Shown here: in pieces, positions 18,580-25,645 of the stretch
Layout of the letters: every line of letters starts with the position of its first letter
Numbering within the stretch: the stretch's first letter is position 1
Assembly: GCA_902777005.1 (NCBI GenBank)
Contig: CACYSB010000016.1
Location: 1-57,667, forward strand
Length of the DNA: 57,667 nucleotides
Source: an uncultured Bacteroidota bacterium
GTDB lineage: Bacteria; Bacteroidota; Bacteroidia; Bacteroidales; P3
Direction: 5' to 3'
Notes under the pieces: model-generated
What the model saw: the letters and a program-made list of their open reading frames with translations, nothing else
Database searches by the model: none
What the model was told of the DNA's origin: nothing
Made by a program: the position numbers and the translations under genes

Positions 18580-18620
18580 AAAAAAAGCTTTTCCCTATAC
18601 CATTAGCATAAGGAAAAGCT
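18580..18620 (-). terminator. Hairpin plus U tract between tmRNA and the 65-residue peptide gene
   Basis: On the minus strand a 13-bp stem with one mismatch (arms 18608-18620 and 18586-18598) is followed by seven T residues. It lies about 105 bases after the tmRNA 3' end and 33 bases before the peptide start codon. It could end the tmRNA transcript, or act as an attenuator if the peptide gene promoter lies upstream of it. Confidence 0.6.
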
Positions 18621-18652
18621 CTACATTAGCAACATTTTGTGCGCCGCTTATT

Positions 18653-18664
18653 GGGGGGGGGGGG
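18653..18664. repeat. Run of 12 G residues
   Basis: A 12-base homopolymer of G on the plus strand (C on the transcribed minus strand), between the tmRNA and the terminator-like hairpin. Such tracts are prone to slipped-strand length change and also to sequencing error. Confidence 0.9.
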
Positions 18665-18723
18665 TGAATATCAATAAGTTACACATAATATAATACAGTA
18701 TACCTGTTTAAGGTTTTCGTCTG

Positions 18724-19116
18724 TGGAGCTGGGCGGAGTCGAACCGCCGTCCAAACAGTTAACAGATGTGCTTTCTACATGCTTATCCGATGGTTGGTTT
18801 TCGTGGCGGCTCCGGACGTCGGCACCCAAGGCCACCCTTATCCTCTGAAAACTTCACCGGCGTGTAGAGGTGTCGCACCGACTATCCCGTCTTTACCTGC
18901 ACCTCCTGGTCAGCAGCCGACGGTCGGGGCGGCTGGGAGATGTCTCGTTCCTGCGCCTTGCGCGGGAATTAAGCCGAACTTACTGTGCTTCGGTTAGGCA
19001 GCGAGAGCGTAGTTGTTTTCGCCAATTATTGTTTTGCGTCTGTGTTCAAGGCTTCTGGCGCGTCAGCCTGCATGCTTACAAACCCATTATCCCTGCTGTC
19101 AAAACCAAGCAGCCCC
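18724..19116 (-). ncRNA. ssrA: tmRNA (trans-translation RNA)
   Basis: The minus strand begins GGGGCTGCTTGGTTTTGACAG at 19116, the classic tmRNA 5' end. It ends with the T-arm GGTTCGACTCC and acceptor CAGCTCC plus A at 18724; the 5' GGGGCTG pairs with this acceptor. CCA is not encoded. The RNA is 393 bases, normal for a one-piece tmRNA. It rescues stalled ribosomes together with SmpB. The internal tag frame is listed separately. Downstream of tRNA-Asp on the same strand with a 60-base gap, so possibly co-transcribed. Confidence 0.95.
18994..19023 (-). other. tmRNA tag-peptide reading frame
   Basis: Minus-strand codons ggc gaa aac aac tac gct ctc gct gcc taa encode GENNYALAA followed by a stop. 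The C-terminal LAA is the degradation signal recognised by ClpXP-type proteases. Confidence 0.92.
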
Positions 19117-19142
19117 ATTTCTGGTCAATAGGTTGATACGTT

Positions 19143-19170
19143 AAGAGCTCTCATCTCTGAGAGCTCTCTT
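19143..19170 (-). terminator. Hairpin between tRNA-Asp and tmRNA
   Basis: The sequence agagctctc ... gagagctct forms an 8-9 bp stem just past the tRNA-Asp 3' end. No U tract follows on the minus strand, so it may be a processing hairpin rather than a true terminator. Confidence 0.35.
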
Positions 19171-19176
19171 CGTGTT

Positions 19177-19254
19177 TGGCGGTCCGGACGAGACTCGAAC
19201 TCGCGACCCCATGCGTGACAGGCATGTATTCTAACCAAACTGAACTACCGGACC
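19177..19254 (-). tRNA. tRNA-Asp (anticodon GTC)
   Basis: A minus-strand cloverleaf: acceptor GGTCCGG pairs with CCGGACC, the anticodon stem CATGC/GCATG holds loop CTGTCAC with anticodon GTC, and the T loop reads GTTCGAGTC. Discriminator G and CCA are encoded (19177-19180). Confidence 0.96.
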
Positions 19255-19295
19255 AATCCCTTTTCAAGTGGTGCTTTATCTCTCAAAAGCGGATG

Positions 19296-19326
19296 CAAAA
19301 GTACACACATTTTTCAAACTGGCAAA
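19296..19326 (-). promoter_or_regulatory. Promoter (TTTG-N19-TACTTTTG) for tRNA-Asp
   Basis: On the minus strand TTTG at 19326-19323 is followed after exactly 19 bases by TACTTTTG at 19303-19296. The tRNA starts about 42 bases further on. It may also serve the tmRNA. Confidence 0.75.
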
Positions 19327-19406
19327 ATATTTTTTTGTTCACATAGTTTCACAATGTGCCAAACATCTGTAACATAGACATTATAGCATTGAAAATATTT
19401 TTCTGC

Positions 19407-19868
19407 TCACCTTGTTGAATGCATTATTTTTTTCACCAAAAGAGTGGCAATAGCATCACTTTGGGCCTCACTGTCGGCACAGAAAATATACACCGTACGC
19501 TGTAGATAGGAGACCCCCATATAGCAGCTTGCAGCCACATCGATATCCTCGCCCACCACCGGCGCATTCTCCTTGGGGTTGGCGCGGCTACGGCGAGCGA
19601 AGAGCACCACGTCGCTGCCATCGCGCAAGCCCTGTTCCTGTTCTGCCGCCAAGTCGCCAATATAAAACTCGCCCTTCATCCAGGCCCATCCTTCGTCGTC
19701 AACTGCCTCGATAACGGTAACATCTACTTGCGACACACTATCAATAGCAAAGCCCGACACCGAGGCAACCTTCACGCCAGTCTGCCGCGCGTAGCGGTTG
19801 TAAAGTTCGGTCTGCGCCTGTGCTGCGAGCGAGACGAGCAGCATGATAAATAATGCAATACGCTTCAT
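19407..19868 (-). CDS. Small secreted protein, possibly DUF4252-like
   Basis: A 153-residue protein with signal peptide MKRIALFIMLLVSLAAQAQ, exported to the periplasm. The mature part (ARQTGVKVASVSGFAIDSV ... GWAWMKGEFYIGDL ... VDVAASCYMGVSYLQRTVYIF) resembles the small DUF4252-type proteins that often follow ECF sigma genes in Bacteroidetes; that family call is from memory and tentative. The start at 19868 was chosen because its ATG overlaps the upstream TGA (ATGA) and is followed at once by a good signal peptide. It is the third gene of a coupled sigma / membrane protein / secreted protein cassette. Confidence 0.7.
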   Translation of the reverse strand: MKRIALFIMLLVSLAAQAQTELYNRYARQTGVKVASVSGFAIDSVSQVDVTVIEAVDDEGWAWMKGEFYIGDLAAEQEQGLRDGSDVVLFARRSRANPKENAPVVGEDIDVAASCYMGVSYLQRTVYIFCADSEAQSDAIATLLVKKIMHSTR

Positions 19869-20338
19869 GCCGTAAGGAATTTCCATATATCGCTAATCAC
19901 CGAGTCGGCATCGCACTGGCTGTTGCACATCACCACGGGGTCTTTGGCGGTGGGCTTCGTCGCTTGCTTTCTGTCGGCCTTTGCAGGCGCCACGGTCTTC
20001 TCCACGTTCACCGCAGCGGTCTGCTGTGGCTCCACTTCCACTGTAGTAATGAGGTTCTCTTCCTCTGGGATTTCCACCACAGTCTCGTTCTGCGCCATCA
20101 TCGGCACAGTCTCATGACGTTGCATAAATAGCATGCCGGCGGCACCAGCCACGACAAGCGCGGCAACACATGCTGCCAGCGCCCTGCGTCTGCGTGTCAC
20201 TATGACTTTGGCCTGCCGCTCAGCACCGGCGACGACTTCGTCACGCCGCGTCAAGCGGTTCAGCATTTCCAGCTCTTCATCCGTCAACGTGCCGGCTTCG
20301 CGTTTGGCCAGCAACGCCTTTATCACCTCTTGCTTCAT
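19865..20338 (-). CDS. Single-pass membrane protein, probable anti-sigma partner
   Basis: A 157-residue protein. The cytoplasmic N-terminus (about residues 1-50) is charged and helical with EVIKALLAKREAGTLTDEELEMLNRL. One transmembrane helix lies at about residues 53-72 (ALAACVAALVVAGAAGMLFM), followed by a low-complexity Glu/Val/Ala/Lys-rich periplasmic tail. The topology and its place directly after an ECF sigma gene suggest an anti-sigma factor, but no zinc-finger (ZAS) motif is visible. Both ends overlap neighbours by ATGA. Confidence 0.7.
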   Translation of the reverse strand: MKQEVIKALLAKREAGTLTDEELEMLNRLTRRDEVVAGAERQAKVIVTRRRRALAACVAALVVAGAAGMLFMQRHETVPMMAQNETVVEIPEEENLITTVEVEPQQTAAVNVEKTVAPAKADRKQATKPTAKDPVVMCNSQCDADSVISDIWKFLTA

Positions 20339-20805
20339 ATATCTTCCTCCAGTTTTTCTTTCATCATTCGTTTTGCTTCCTTGAGTCTGCGCCTGATTGT
20401 TATAGCACTGAGGCCTGTAAGCTTCTCCAGCTCTATGTAACTGAGCTCTTTCTCGTAGCGCAGCCTGAGCAACGCCCTCATTGCTGTCGGCATACCTTCT
20501 CGCACCTTTCTCACACGCTCCAGCAGCGCCGCGTAGTTGTCATCCTCAGTGCTCACATAAGTCAGTTCACCCTCGTCGAGCGGTTGTGTGCGCATCCTGT
20601 AGCGCAACATATCGACAGCCACACGCCTCACTGTCTGATAGCAGTACTCCACGGGCTTCTGCAACAGAGGCATAGCCATTGTCCTCGCCAGCGCTTCCTG
20701 CACAACATCACGCGCATCGTCATCATCGTCGAGCATGGCCTGCGCCAACGCGTAGTAGTCCAGATAGTGGTCTACTAGTTGCTGACGTGTTTCTGCCCTG
20801 TTCAT
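20335..20805 (-). CDS. ECF-type RNA polymerase sigma factor
   Basis: A 156-residue sigma-70 family protein. Region 2 includes AQAMLDDDDDARDVVQEALART and the region 2.4-like VRRVAVDMLRYRMR. Region 4 includes MRALLRLRYEKELSYIELEKLTGLSAITIRRRLKEAKRMM, a helix-turn-helix for -35 recognition. The length is typical for ECF sigma factors lacking extra domains. Translationally coupled to the membrane protein that probably holds it inactive. The target regulon cannot be read from the window. It follows the nuclease-fold gene by 38 bases. Confidence 0.85.
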   Translation of the reverse strand: MNRAETRQQLVDHYLDYYALAQAMLDDDDDARDVVQEALARTMAMPLLQKPVEYCYQTVRRVAVDMLRYRMRTQPLDEGELTYVSTEDDNYAALLERVRKVREGMPTAMRALLRLRYEKELSYIELEKLTGLSAITIRRRLKEAKRMMKEKLEEDI

Positions 20806-20843
20806 ATATATATGACGGAGGAGTGCCTAAAAACGATCAAAAA

Positions 20844-21293
20844 TTAACTCTTTTTAATATAATGATTGGGCTCACGCAGTTGCCGCAAAGTCCCATTGGT
20901 GAAATCAACCTCGACGGTAACCATCTGCCTACCATTGGTTAGCAGCAGAAACGGCACCCGCAGCACGGTATTATAACGGCAAGCTTGGTCGCACACCTTC
21001 TGCGTGATGGCCACATCGGGCTTCTTGCACTCCACTATCATCTGGGGCTTGCCATCGGTACCAAAGACCACGATGTCGCAGCGGCGCGTCATGCCATTGA
21101 CGGTTATGGCGCCCTCCACCTGCATTAGCTCCAACGGGTAGCCGTAGCGTTCATGCAGCAGCCCTATAACCCACTGCCTGACTCCCTCTTCTGGCGTCAA
21201 CGCCACCCATCGGCGGCGCACGGGGTCCAGCACCTCGCGCCGTCCATCGGCATCACGCACCTGCGGCTCAATAAATTGTGCTTTCGTCTGCAC
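20844..21293 (-). CDS. Stand-alone HsdR N-terminal-like nuclease-fold protein
   Basis: A 149-residue protein corresponding to the type I restriction enzyme R-subunit N-terminal domain. The PD-(D/E)xK core is visible as RCDIVVFGTDGKPQMIVECKKP with Asp73, Glu88 and Lys90. No helicase domain, HsdM or HsdS is near, so this is not a complete restriction system. Single-domain versions like this are, to my recollection, widespread in Bacteroidetes, with unknown role. Its start lies 26 bases inside the end of the TonB-type receptor gene, so it is co-transcribed with it. Confidence 0.8.
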   Translation of the reverse strand: MQTKAQFIEPQVRDADGRREVLDPVRRRWVALTPEEGVRQWVIGLLHERYGYPLELMQVEGAITVNGMTRRCDIVVFGTDGKPQMIVECKKPDVAITQKVCDQACRYNTVLRVPFLLLTNGRQMVTVEVDFTNGTLRQLREPNHYIKKS

Positions 21294-23808
21294 CTTCCTC
21301 TTCCTGTTGCTGCGGACGTTGTTTCAGGCCGTTGTTAATCTTGTACGAGAAGCCCACGGTGACTGTCGGCGACAGGCGTTTGGCCTTCACCACGCGGTTC
21401 ATCAGCTCGTCCTTGGTGGTGTGGCCCCAGCCACCTGTGCAGAGCACGTCGCTGACGCGCAGGTTGATGGTGCCGCGTTTCTGCAGGACATCTTTCTTTA
21501 GAGCCAGATCAAGCCAGTAGCCCGGGTCCATGGTGGTCTGCAGGTCAAGCCACGGCGCCCAATACTGGCCGCTGAGCTGCACCGTCCAGTCTTTGGGCAG
21601 TGTCATGAACGAGCTGAACTTGCCACTGGCCTGGAACGACTGTGTGCTGCGGTTGTCGAGCAGCTCGGTTCCTTCAATATGGCTCTGGTATAGATTGACA
21701 CTCACATTGAGCTTCCACCACTTGAAAGGCTGCCAGTCCACTATGAACTCCAAGCCATAGTTGTAGCCTGTGCTTAGGTTGAACCGTGTCGAAGCGCGGT
21801 AGCCGTCATACTGGCTGTTGTAGGGTTCCCACCAGGCATAGCGGTCTACGTTCTCCGGCGTCCACATAAAGCCGTAGTGCGTTATCATGTGGTTCGTCTG
21901 GCGATAATAGGCCGAGGTGAATATATTGACCTTGTCGATGCCGAGGTTGTAGCTCACCTCAAAGGCATTGGTGTATTCAGGGTCGAGGTTGGGGTTGCCG
22001 AAACTCAGCTGGTCGCCCTCGCGCACATCCATGTAGGGGTTGAGGTCCCACATGTGGGGACGCCTCACACGACGGCTGTAGCTCACCTGCATGCTCTGCA
22101 TGTCGCTGAACTTGTACGACAGGTGCAGCGTTGGGTACAGCTGCCAATAGGTCTTGTCCACCGGCTTGGTGCTGGGGTGGTTCTGGTCTTCGCCGTAGAT
22201 GGAGGCATACTCGCCGCGCAGGCCGCCCTGCAGCGACAGGTGTTCGGTGAGGTTGCCACCCAGCGTGCCGTAGATAGCATGCACCTGCTGGCGGTAGTCG
22301 AAGTGCGTTGACGAAGTGGAGTCATACACATGATTCGTCGTGCTTGTACTCCTGTAGTAGTCGGCCTTCTGGTTTGGCCAGTCCATGCGCCCCTCGTAGC
22401 CGGTCTCCAATCGCCAACCTTCCTTGCCGAAGAAGGTGTCGAGAGGACGTAGCCAGTTGAACTTGATGTTCAGTGCCTGGTGGTGGTTCTCAGTCTCGCT
22501 GTCGCGACGGTAGTAGTTGGCGGCCTGTGCCAAGGCGTCGCGATAGTTCTGTTCCTGCATGCCGTCGCCCTTCACTTTGCGGGTGCTGAAGGTGGCATCC
22601 AGGGTCAACTCCTCGTCCTTGCGGTCGAACTTCTTTGTGTAGAGCATATTAAACGAGTGGTTGACATTGCGGTTGTCTCCCGTGCCCTTTTGGTCGTAAT
22701 GCAGCGAGTCGTTGGGGTTGAACACATCCGTGGCCGAGATGTCGCTGTTGCGCTTGCGGTTGCCGCCACGCAGCTGGTAGCTGAGCAACAGGCTGTTCTT
22801 GTCGTCGAAGTAGTACTCGCCGCCCACCTTCACGCTGCCCATGTAGTTGGGGTTGACGCTGAACTGGTCGATGTCGTAGTGCGACCGAGTGGTGCCGTCG
22901 GCATTGTAGTACTCAATGTCCGTGTTCGACTTGTTGCCGCGCTGGCGCAGACCGCCGTCCATGTTGAGGAACAGGTTGTACTTCTCCGTGGTGTAGTTGA
23001 GGCTCACGTTGCCCATCACAGTGGGAATGAACTGCTGCTTGTCCTTGGGTATCATGAATGGCAGCGGCGCTCCGGCGTTGAGGTTCACCACACCGTTGAG
23101 GCCCAAGGCTCCTGCAGTCTTGTCCTTGAGCTTGATATTGATGATGCCGCTCATACCCTCGGGGTCGTACTTTGCCGAGGGGTTGGTGATGACCTCCACG
23201 TTCTCCACCGTCGAGGCGGGAATCTGCTCCAGCAGGGTGCTGAGGTCGCTGGCCAGCAACTCGCTGGGACGTCCGTTGACGAGCACCTTGACGTTGGTGG
23301 AGCCTCGCAGCGTCACGTTGCCGTCGTTGTCGATGGCCACGCTGGGCACCTGCTCCAGCACATCGGTGGCGGTACCGCCGCCGGTGACGAGGTTCTTGTC
23401 CACGTTGATGACGCGCTTGTCGAGCTGGTATTCCACCATCGAGCGCTCGGCACTGATCTCCACGGCCTCCATTGTCTTGGCATACGCCTTCAGCTGCACC
23501 TTGCCGACGTTCACCTCCTTTCGGCTGTCGCCGAGGGTCACAGGCTGACTGTGGAAGTAGGTCTCATAGCCTATGAATGTCACGCGCAGCAGATAGCGCC
23601 CATAAGGGGCTGTGATGACGAAGCTGCCGTTGCTCTCACTCACGGTGCCATTGACAAGCGTAGAGTCTTTGGCCTTGAGCAGCGCAATGTTGGCATACTC
23701 GATGTTCTCACCTGTACGCGCATCCACCACACGGCCTTTCACAGTTCCCTGCTGAGCCCATGCAAACATCGGCAGGGTCAGCATCATCAATATTGCAAGC
23801 CGTTTCAT
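21268..23808 (-). CDS. TonB-dependent outer-membrane beta-barrel protein
   Basis: An 846-residue outer-membrane protein. Residues 1-18 form the signal peptide. Residues 20-105 are a carboxypeptidase-regulatory-like domain (GTVKGRVVDARTGENIEYANI). A plug follows with GGGTATDVLEQVPSV, VTLRGSTNVKVLVNGRP and GMSGIINIKLKDKT. The remainder is a large barrel rich in Tyr and Asn with motifs such as YSRRVRRPHMWDLNPYMD and LSFGNPNLDPEYTNAFE. It matches the outer-membrane receptor family with a C-terminal barrel common in Bacteroidetes. Substrate unknown; no SusD partner is adjacent. Its start overlaps the stop of the PAS gene (ATGA). Confidence 0.9.
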   Translation of the reverse strand: MKRLAILMMLTLPMFAWAQQGTVKGRVVDARTGENIEYANIALLKAKDSTLVNGTVSESNGSFVITAPYGRYLLRVTFIGYETYFHSQPVTLGDSRKEVNVGKVQLKAYAKTMEAVEISAERSMVEYQLDKRVINVDKNLVTGGGTATDVLEQVPSVAIDNDGNVTLRGSTNVKVLVNGRPSELLASDLSTLLEQIPASTVENVEVITNPSAKYDPEGMSGIINIKLKDKTAGALGLNGVVNLNAGAPLPFMIPKDKQQFIPTVMGNVSLNYTTEKYNLFLNMDGGLRQRGNKSNTDIEYYNADGTTRSHYDIDQFSVNPNYMGSVKVGGEYYFDDKNSLLLSYQLRGGNRKRNSDISATDVFNPNDSLHYDQKGTGDNRNVNHSFNMLYTKKFDRKDEELTLDATFSTRKVKGDGMQEQNYRDALAQAANYYRRDSETENHHQALNIKFNWLRPLDTFFGKEGWRLETGYEGRMDWPNQKADYYRSTSTTNHVYDSTSSTHFDYRQQVHAIYGTLGGNLTEHLSLQGGLRGEYASIYGEDQNHPSTKPVDKTYWQLYPTLHLSYKFSDMQSMQVSYSRRVRRPHMWDLNPYMDVREGDQLSFGNPNLDPEYTNAFEVSYNLGIDKVNIFTSAYYRQTNHMITHYGFMWTPENVDRYAWWEPYNSQYDGYRASTRFNLSTGYNYGLEFIVDWQPFKWWKLNVSVNLYQSHIEGTELLDNRSTQSFQASGKFSSFMTLPKDWTVQLSGQYWAPWLDLQTTMDPGYWLDLALKKDVLQKRGTINLRVSDVLCTGGWGHTTKDELMNRVVKAKRLSPTVTVGFSYKINNGLKQRPQQQEEEGADESTIY

Positions 23809-24170
23809 TGTTGGGGTTTAGGTTGGCGCACAAAGTGCGACATCTCAAATGGTATCTCGATGGAGTACTCGATAAGGCCGCCGAACTGGCCGTCTTCTTT
23901 CCACCAGGGGGTCTGGTAGATGAGTTTCTTCACCTTGCTGCCGTCGGCGAGGGTCTTCTCGATGGTGTAGGCGTTGAGCTGCTGGTGCTCCAGCAGGCCT
24001 TTGAGCTTGGTCTTCGCGGGCTCGGGGTGGCAGTCCATCAGGTTGTTGCCTATAATCTTGTGGCCGTGGCTGTTCACGTCGGCGCTGTGCTGGTTCATGT
24101 CGAGCACGTAGCCCTCGGCGTCGCACACGGTGATGGCTATATTGTTCAGGTGTTCAAAATACTGGTCCAT
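23805..24170 (-). CDS. Single PAS-domain protein
   Basis: A 121-residue protein consisting essentially of one PAS fold: NIAITVCDAEGYVLDMN early, GNNLMDCHPEP in the middle, ending LIYQTPWWKEDGQFGGLIEYSIEI. There is no kinase, cyclase or DNA-binding output. It may sense a ligand and act on a partner protein. It is translationally coupled (ATGA) to the TonB-type barrel gene, suggesting a link between the two, though no direct mechanism is visible. Confidence 0.78.
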   Translation of the reverse strand: MDQYFEHLNNIAITVCDAEGYVLDMNQHSADVNSHGHKIIGNNLMDCHPEPAKTKLKGLLEHQQLNAYTIEKTLADGSKVKKLIYQTPWWKEDGQFGGLIEYSIEIPFEMSHFVRQPKPQQ

Positions 24171-24229
24171 AGTGGTTAATGTTTAATGGTTAAAGGTTAA
24201 TGATTTGGAGTTATTGGTCATATGATAAT

Positions 24230-24289
24230 GATTAGTGGTTAAAAAGGTTGCGCTTCCAACGAATGCGACAGCCTCTTTAACCACTAATC
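24230..24289 (-). terminator. Hairpin after the phosphate butyryltransferase gene
   Basis: A perfect 14-bp inverted repeat, gattagtggttaaa at 24230-24243 and its complement at 24276-24289, with a 32-base loop that also contains a partial stem. It lies 15 bases after the ptb stop and probably ends that transcript. The flanking DNA contains several near-copies of the gttaatg word. Confidence 0.5.
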
Positions 24290-24304
24290 GTTATTCATTA
24301 ACCA

Positions 24305-25213
24305 TTATTTGCACTGCAAGGCGGCCAGGGCGATGCTGTAGAGCTTCGTCTTGGCGCTGTCGCCACGGCTGGTGAGGACGCACGGTACGCGGGCACCCAT
24401 GACCATGCAGGCGAGCTCGGCCTTGGCAAACTTGGTGCAGGCCTTGTAGAAGATGTTGCCGCTCTCGATGTTCGGGAAGAGCAGGCAGTCGGCGTCACCG
24501 GCAACCTCGCTGGTGAGCTTCTTGGTCTGGGCGCTCTCCTTGTCGATGGCGCAGTCAAGGCTCAGAGGACCGTCGACGATGGCACCGGGAATCTGGCCGC
24601 GCTGGCTCATCATACCCAGCCATGCACCCTCGGCGCAGGCAAGCATGCCGGTCGACACCTGCTCGGTAGCGGCGAGGACTGCCACTTTGGGTTTCGGGTT
24701 CTCGAGGCTCTTGGCAACGCTGATCTCGAAGTTCATGATGGCCTGTTTCTGCTTGAAGTCGGGGGCCGGGATGATGGCCATGTCGGAGCAGATGAGCAGT
24801 TTGTGGTAGGCGGGAACTTCCATGACGGCCATGTGGGTCAGCATGTCGTTCTTCTTGCCGGGCATCAGGCCGCTCTCCTTGTTGAGGATGGCACGCATGT
24901 ATTTGTCGGTCGAGAGGAGGCCCTTCATCAGGAAGTCGCCCTTGCCCTCGTTGATGAGCTTCACTGCCAGGGCGCCGGCCTTGTTGTCGTTGGCCTCCTG
25001 GACCATCTCGAACTTGTTGGGGTCGATACCTTCTTCGGCGCAGACTTTCTTCATGGTCTCGATGTCGCCCACGAGGGTGGCTTCGACGATACCGCGGTCG
25101 ATGGCGGCGCTCACGGCGGCGATGGTGTGGCTGTCGTTGGCATAGGCAGCGACGAGACGTTTCTTACCTTTCGATTTGACCAGCTCAAGCAGGTCGTCAA
25201 GTTTCGTAATCAT
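24305..25213 (-). CDS. ptb: Phosphate butyryltransferase (phosphate acyltransferase)
   Basis: Interconverts butyryl-CoA (or branched acyl-CoA) and acyl-phosphate, normally feeding a kinase that makes ATP and the free acid. The 302-residue protein has the phosphate acetyl/butyryltransferase fold: KGLLSTDKYMRAILNKESG, DMAIIPAPDFKQKQAI, GPLSLDCAIDKES and the C-terminal CVLTSRGDSAKTK. At about 300 residues it matches Ptb rather than longer Pta proteins. Bacteroidetes Ptb genes are usually followed by butyrate kinase, but here the next genes are PAS and receptor genes, and no kinase is seen in the window. It has its own promoter upstream. Confidence 0.88.
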   Translation of the reverse strand: MITKLDDLLELVKSKGKKRLVAAYANDSHTIAAVSAAIDRGIVEATLVGDIETMKKVCAEEGIDPNKFEMVQEANDNKAGALAVKLINEGKGDFLMKGLLSTDKYMRAILNKESGLMPGKKNDMLTHMAVMEVPAYHKLLICSDMAIIPAPDFKQKQAIMNFEISVAKSLENPKPKVAVLAATEQVSTGMLACAEGAWLGMMSQRGQIPGAIVDGPLSLDCAIDKESAQTKKLTSEVAGDADCLLFPNIESGNIFYKACTKFAKAELACMVMGARVPCVLTSRGDSAKTKLYSIALAALQCK

Positions 25214-25260
25214 CTTATTGTTAATTTTTTATTGTTAATAACTATTGATTGTCAAGTCTG

Positions 25261-25292
25261 CAAATATACACATTTTTTTTGTTCTCCCCAAA
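25261..25292 (-). promoter_or_regulatory. Promoter (TTTG-N20-TATATTTG) for ptb
   Basis: Minus strand: TTTG at 25292-25289, 20 bases, then TATATTTG at 25268-25261. The start codon at 25213 lies 48 bases past the -7 box. Confidence 0.72.
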
Positions 25293-25358
25293 AATTCTTT
25301 CCATAAATACCGTTTTCGCCAGGGTGACACCTGCCCACCAACTTTCAGTGGCCCTTCC

Positions 25359-25391
25359 ATAGGTCTTCAATAGGCCTTCAATAGGCCTTCA
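25359..25391. repeat. Tandem array of three 11-bp units
   Basis: Three consecutive units ATAGGTCTTCA, ATAGGCCTTCA (twice) differ at one base. The sequence continues into gaaggcct, which forms an inverted repeat with the last unit. The period equals that of the nearby CG-comb element, but the unit sequence is different. Confidence 0.9.
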
Positions 25392-25459
25392 GAAGGCCTG
25401 GCCAGGACTGTGGACACGGCGAACAATTCGCAACCTTTTCCGTCCGGCCACTCCCAAGC

Positions 25460-25558
25460 CTCTCCGGAGCCCCTCCGTATCCGCTCCGACTGTTCAACGG
25501 TTGTTCTACGGTTTTCTGTCGGAGCAGAGACGGAGCGGGGACGCGGAAACTTCGTGCC
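25460..25558. repeat. 11-bp-register CG-comb palindrome, copy B
   Basis: CG recurs every 11 bases from 25465 to 25553 (9 of 9 units). Inverted arms 25473-25490 and 25518-25535 match at 16 of 18 positions by my count, with a 27-base centre containing TGTTCAACGGT and TGTTCTACGGT. It ends 15 bases before the rimP -33 box. Confidence 0.85.
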
Positions 25559-25573
25559 GTCAGTAAAAAAAAT

Positions 25574-25604
25574 TTTGCCAGTTTGGAAAAAGTGCGTATC
25601 TTTG
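25574..25604 (+). promoter_or_regulatory. Promoter (TTTG-N19-TATCTTTG) for rimP-nusA-infB
   Basis: TTTG at 25574-25577 and TATCTTTG at 25597-25604 with exactly 19 bases between. Transcription should start near 25610, giving a leader of about 36 bases before the rimP ATG. Confidence 0.82.
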
Positions 25605-25614
25605 CAGCGGAATG

Positions 25615-25639
25615 AGAGAGGTCGAGAACCTCTCTTTTT
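25615..25639 (+). promoter_or_regulatory. Terminator-like hairpin in the rimP leader
   Basis: An 8-bp perfect stem (agagaggt / acctctct) with a 5-base loop is followed by TTTTG. It begins only about 5 bases after the predicted transcription start and ends 7 bases before the rimP ATG. It could act as an attenuator, a 5' stabilising stem or a translational control element. Confidence 0.6.
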
Positions 25640-25645
25640 GTTGAT

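Larger units (their letters stand above)
25214..25645. other. 432-bp divergent intergenic region between ptb and rimP
   Basis: Contains, in order, the minus-strand ptb promoter (25261-25292), an 11-bp tandem array (25359-25391), a CG-comb palindrome (25460-25558), the plus-strand rimP promoter (25574-25604) and a leader hairpin (25615-25639). No further gene is apparent. Confidence 0.8.

Noticed and set aside
20844..21293. Type I restriction-modification system
   Set aside because: Only the HsdR N-terminal nuclease-like domain is present, with no helicase, methylase or specificity subunit nearby.
22480..23919. A 479-codon plus-strand frame opposite the TonB-type barrel
   Set aside because: Antisense shadow of a GC-rich gene; low-complexity Val/His/Leu/Ala protein with no motif.
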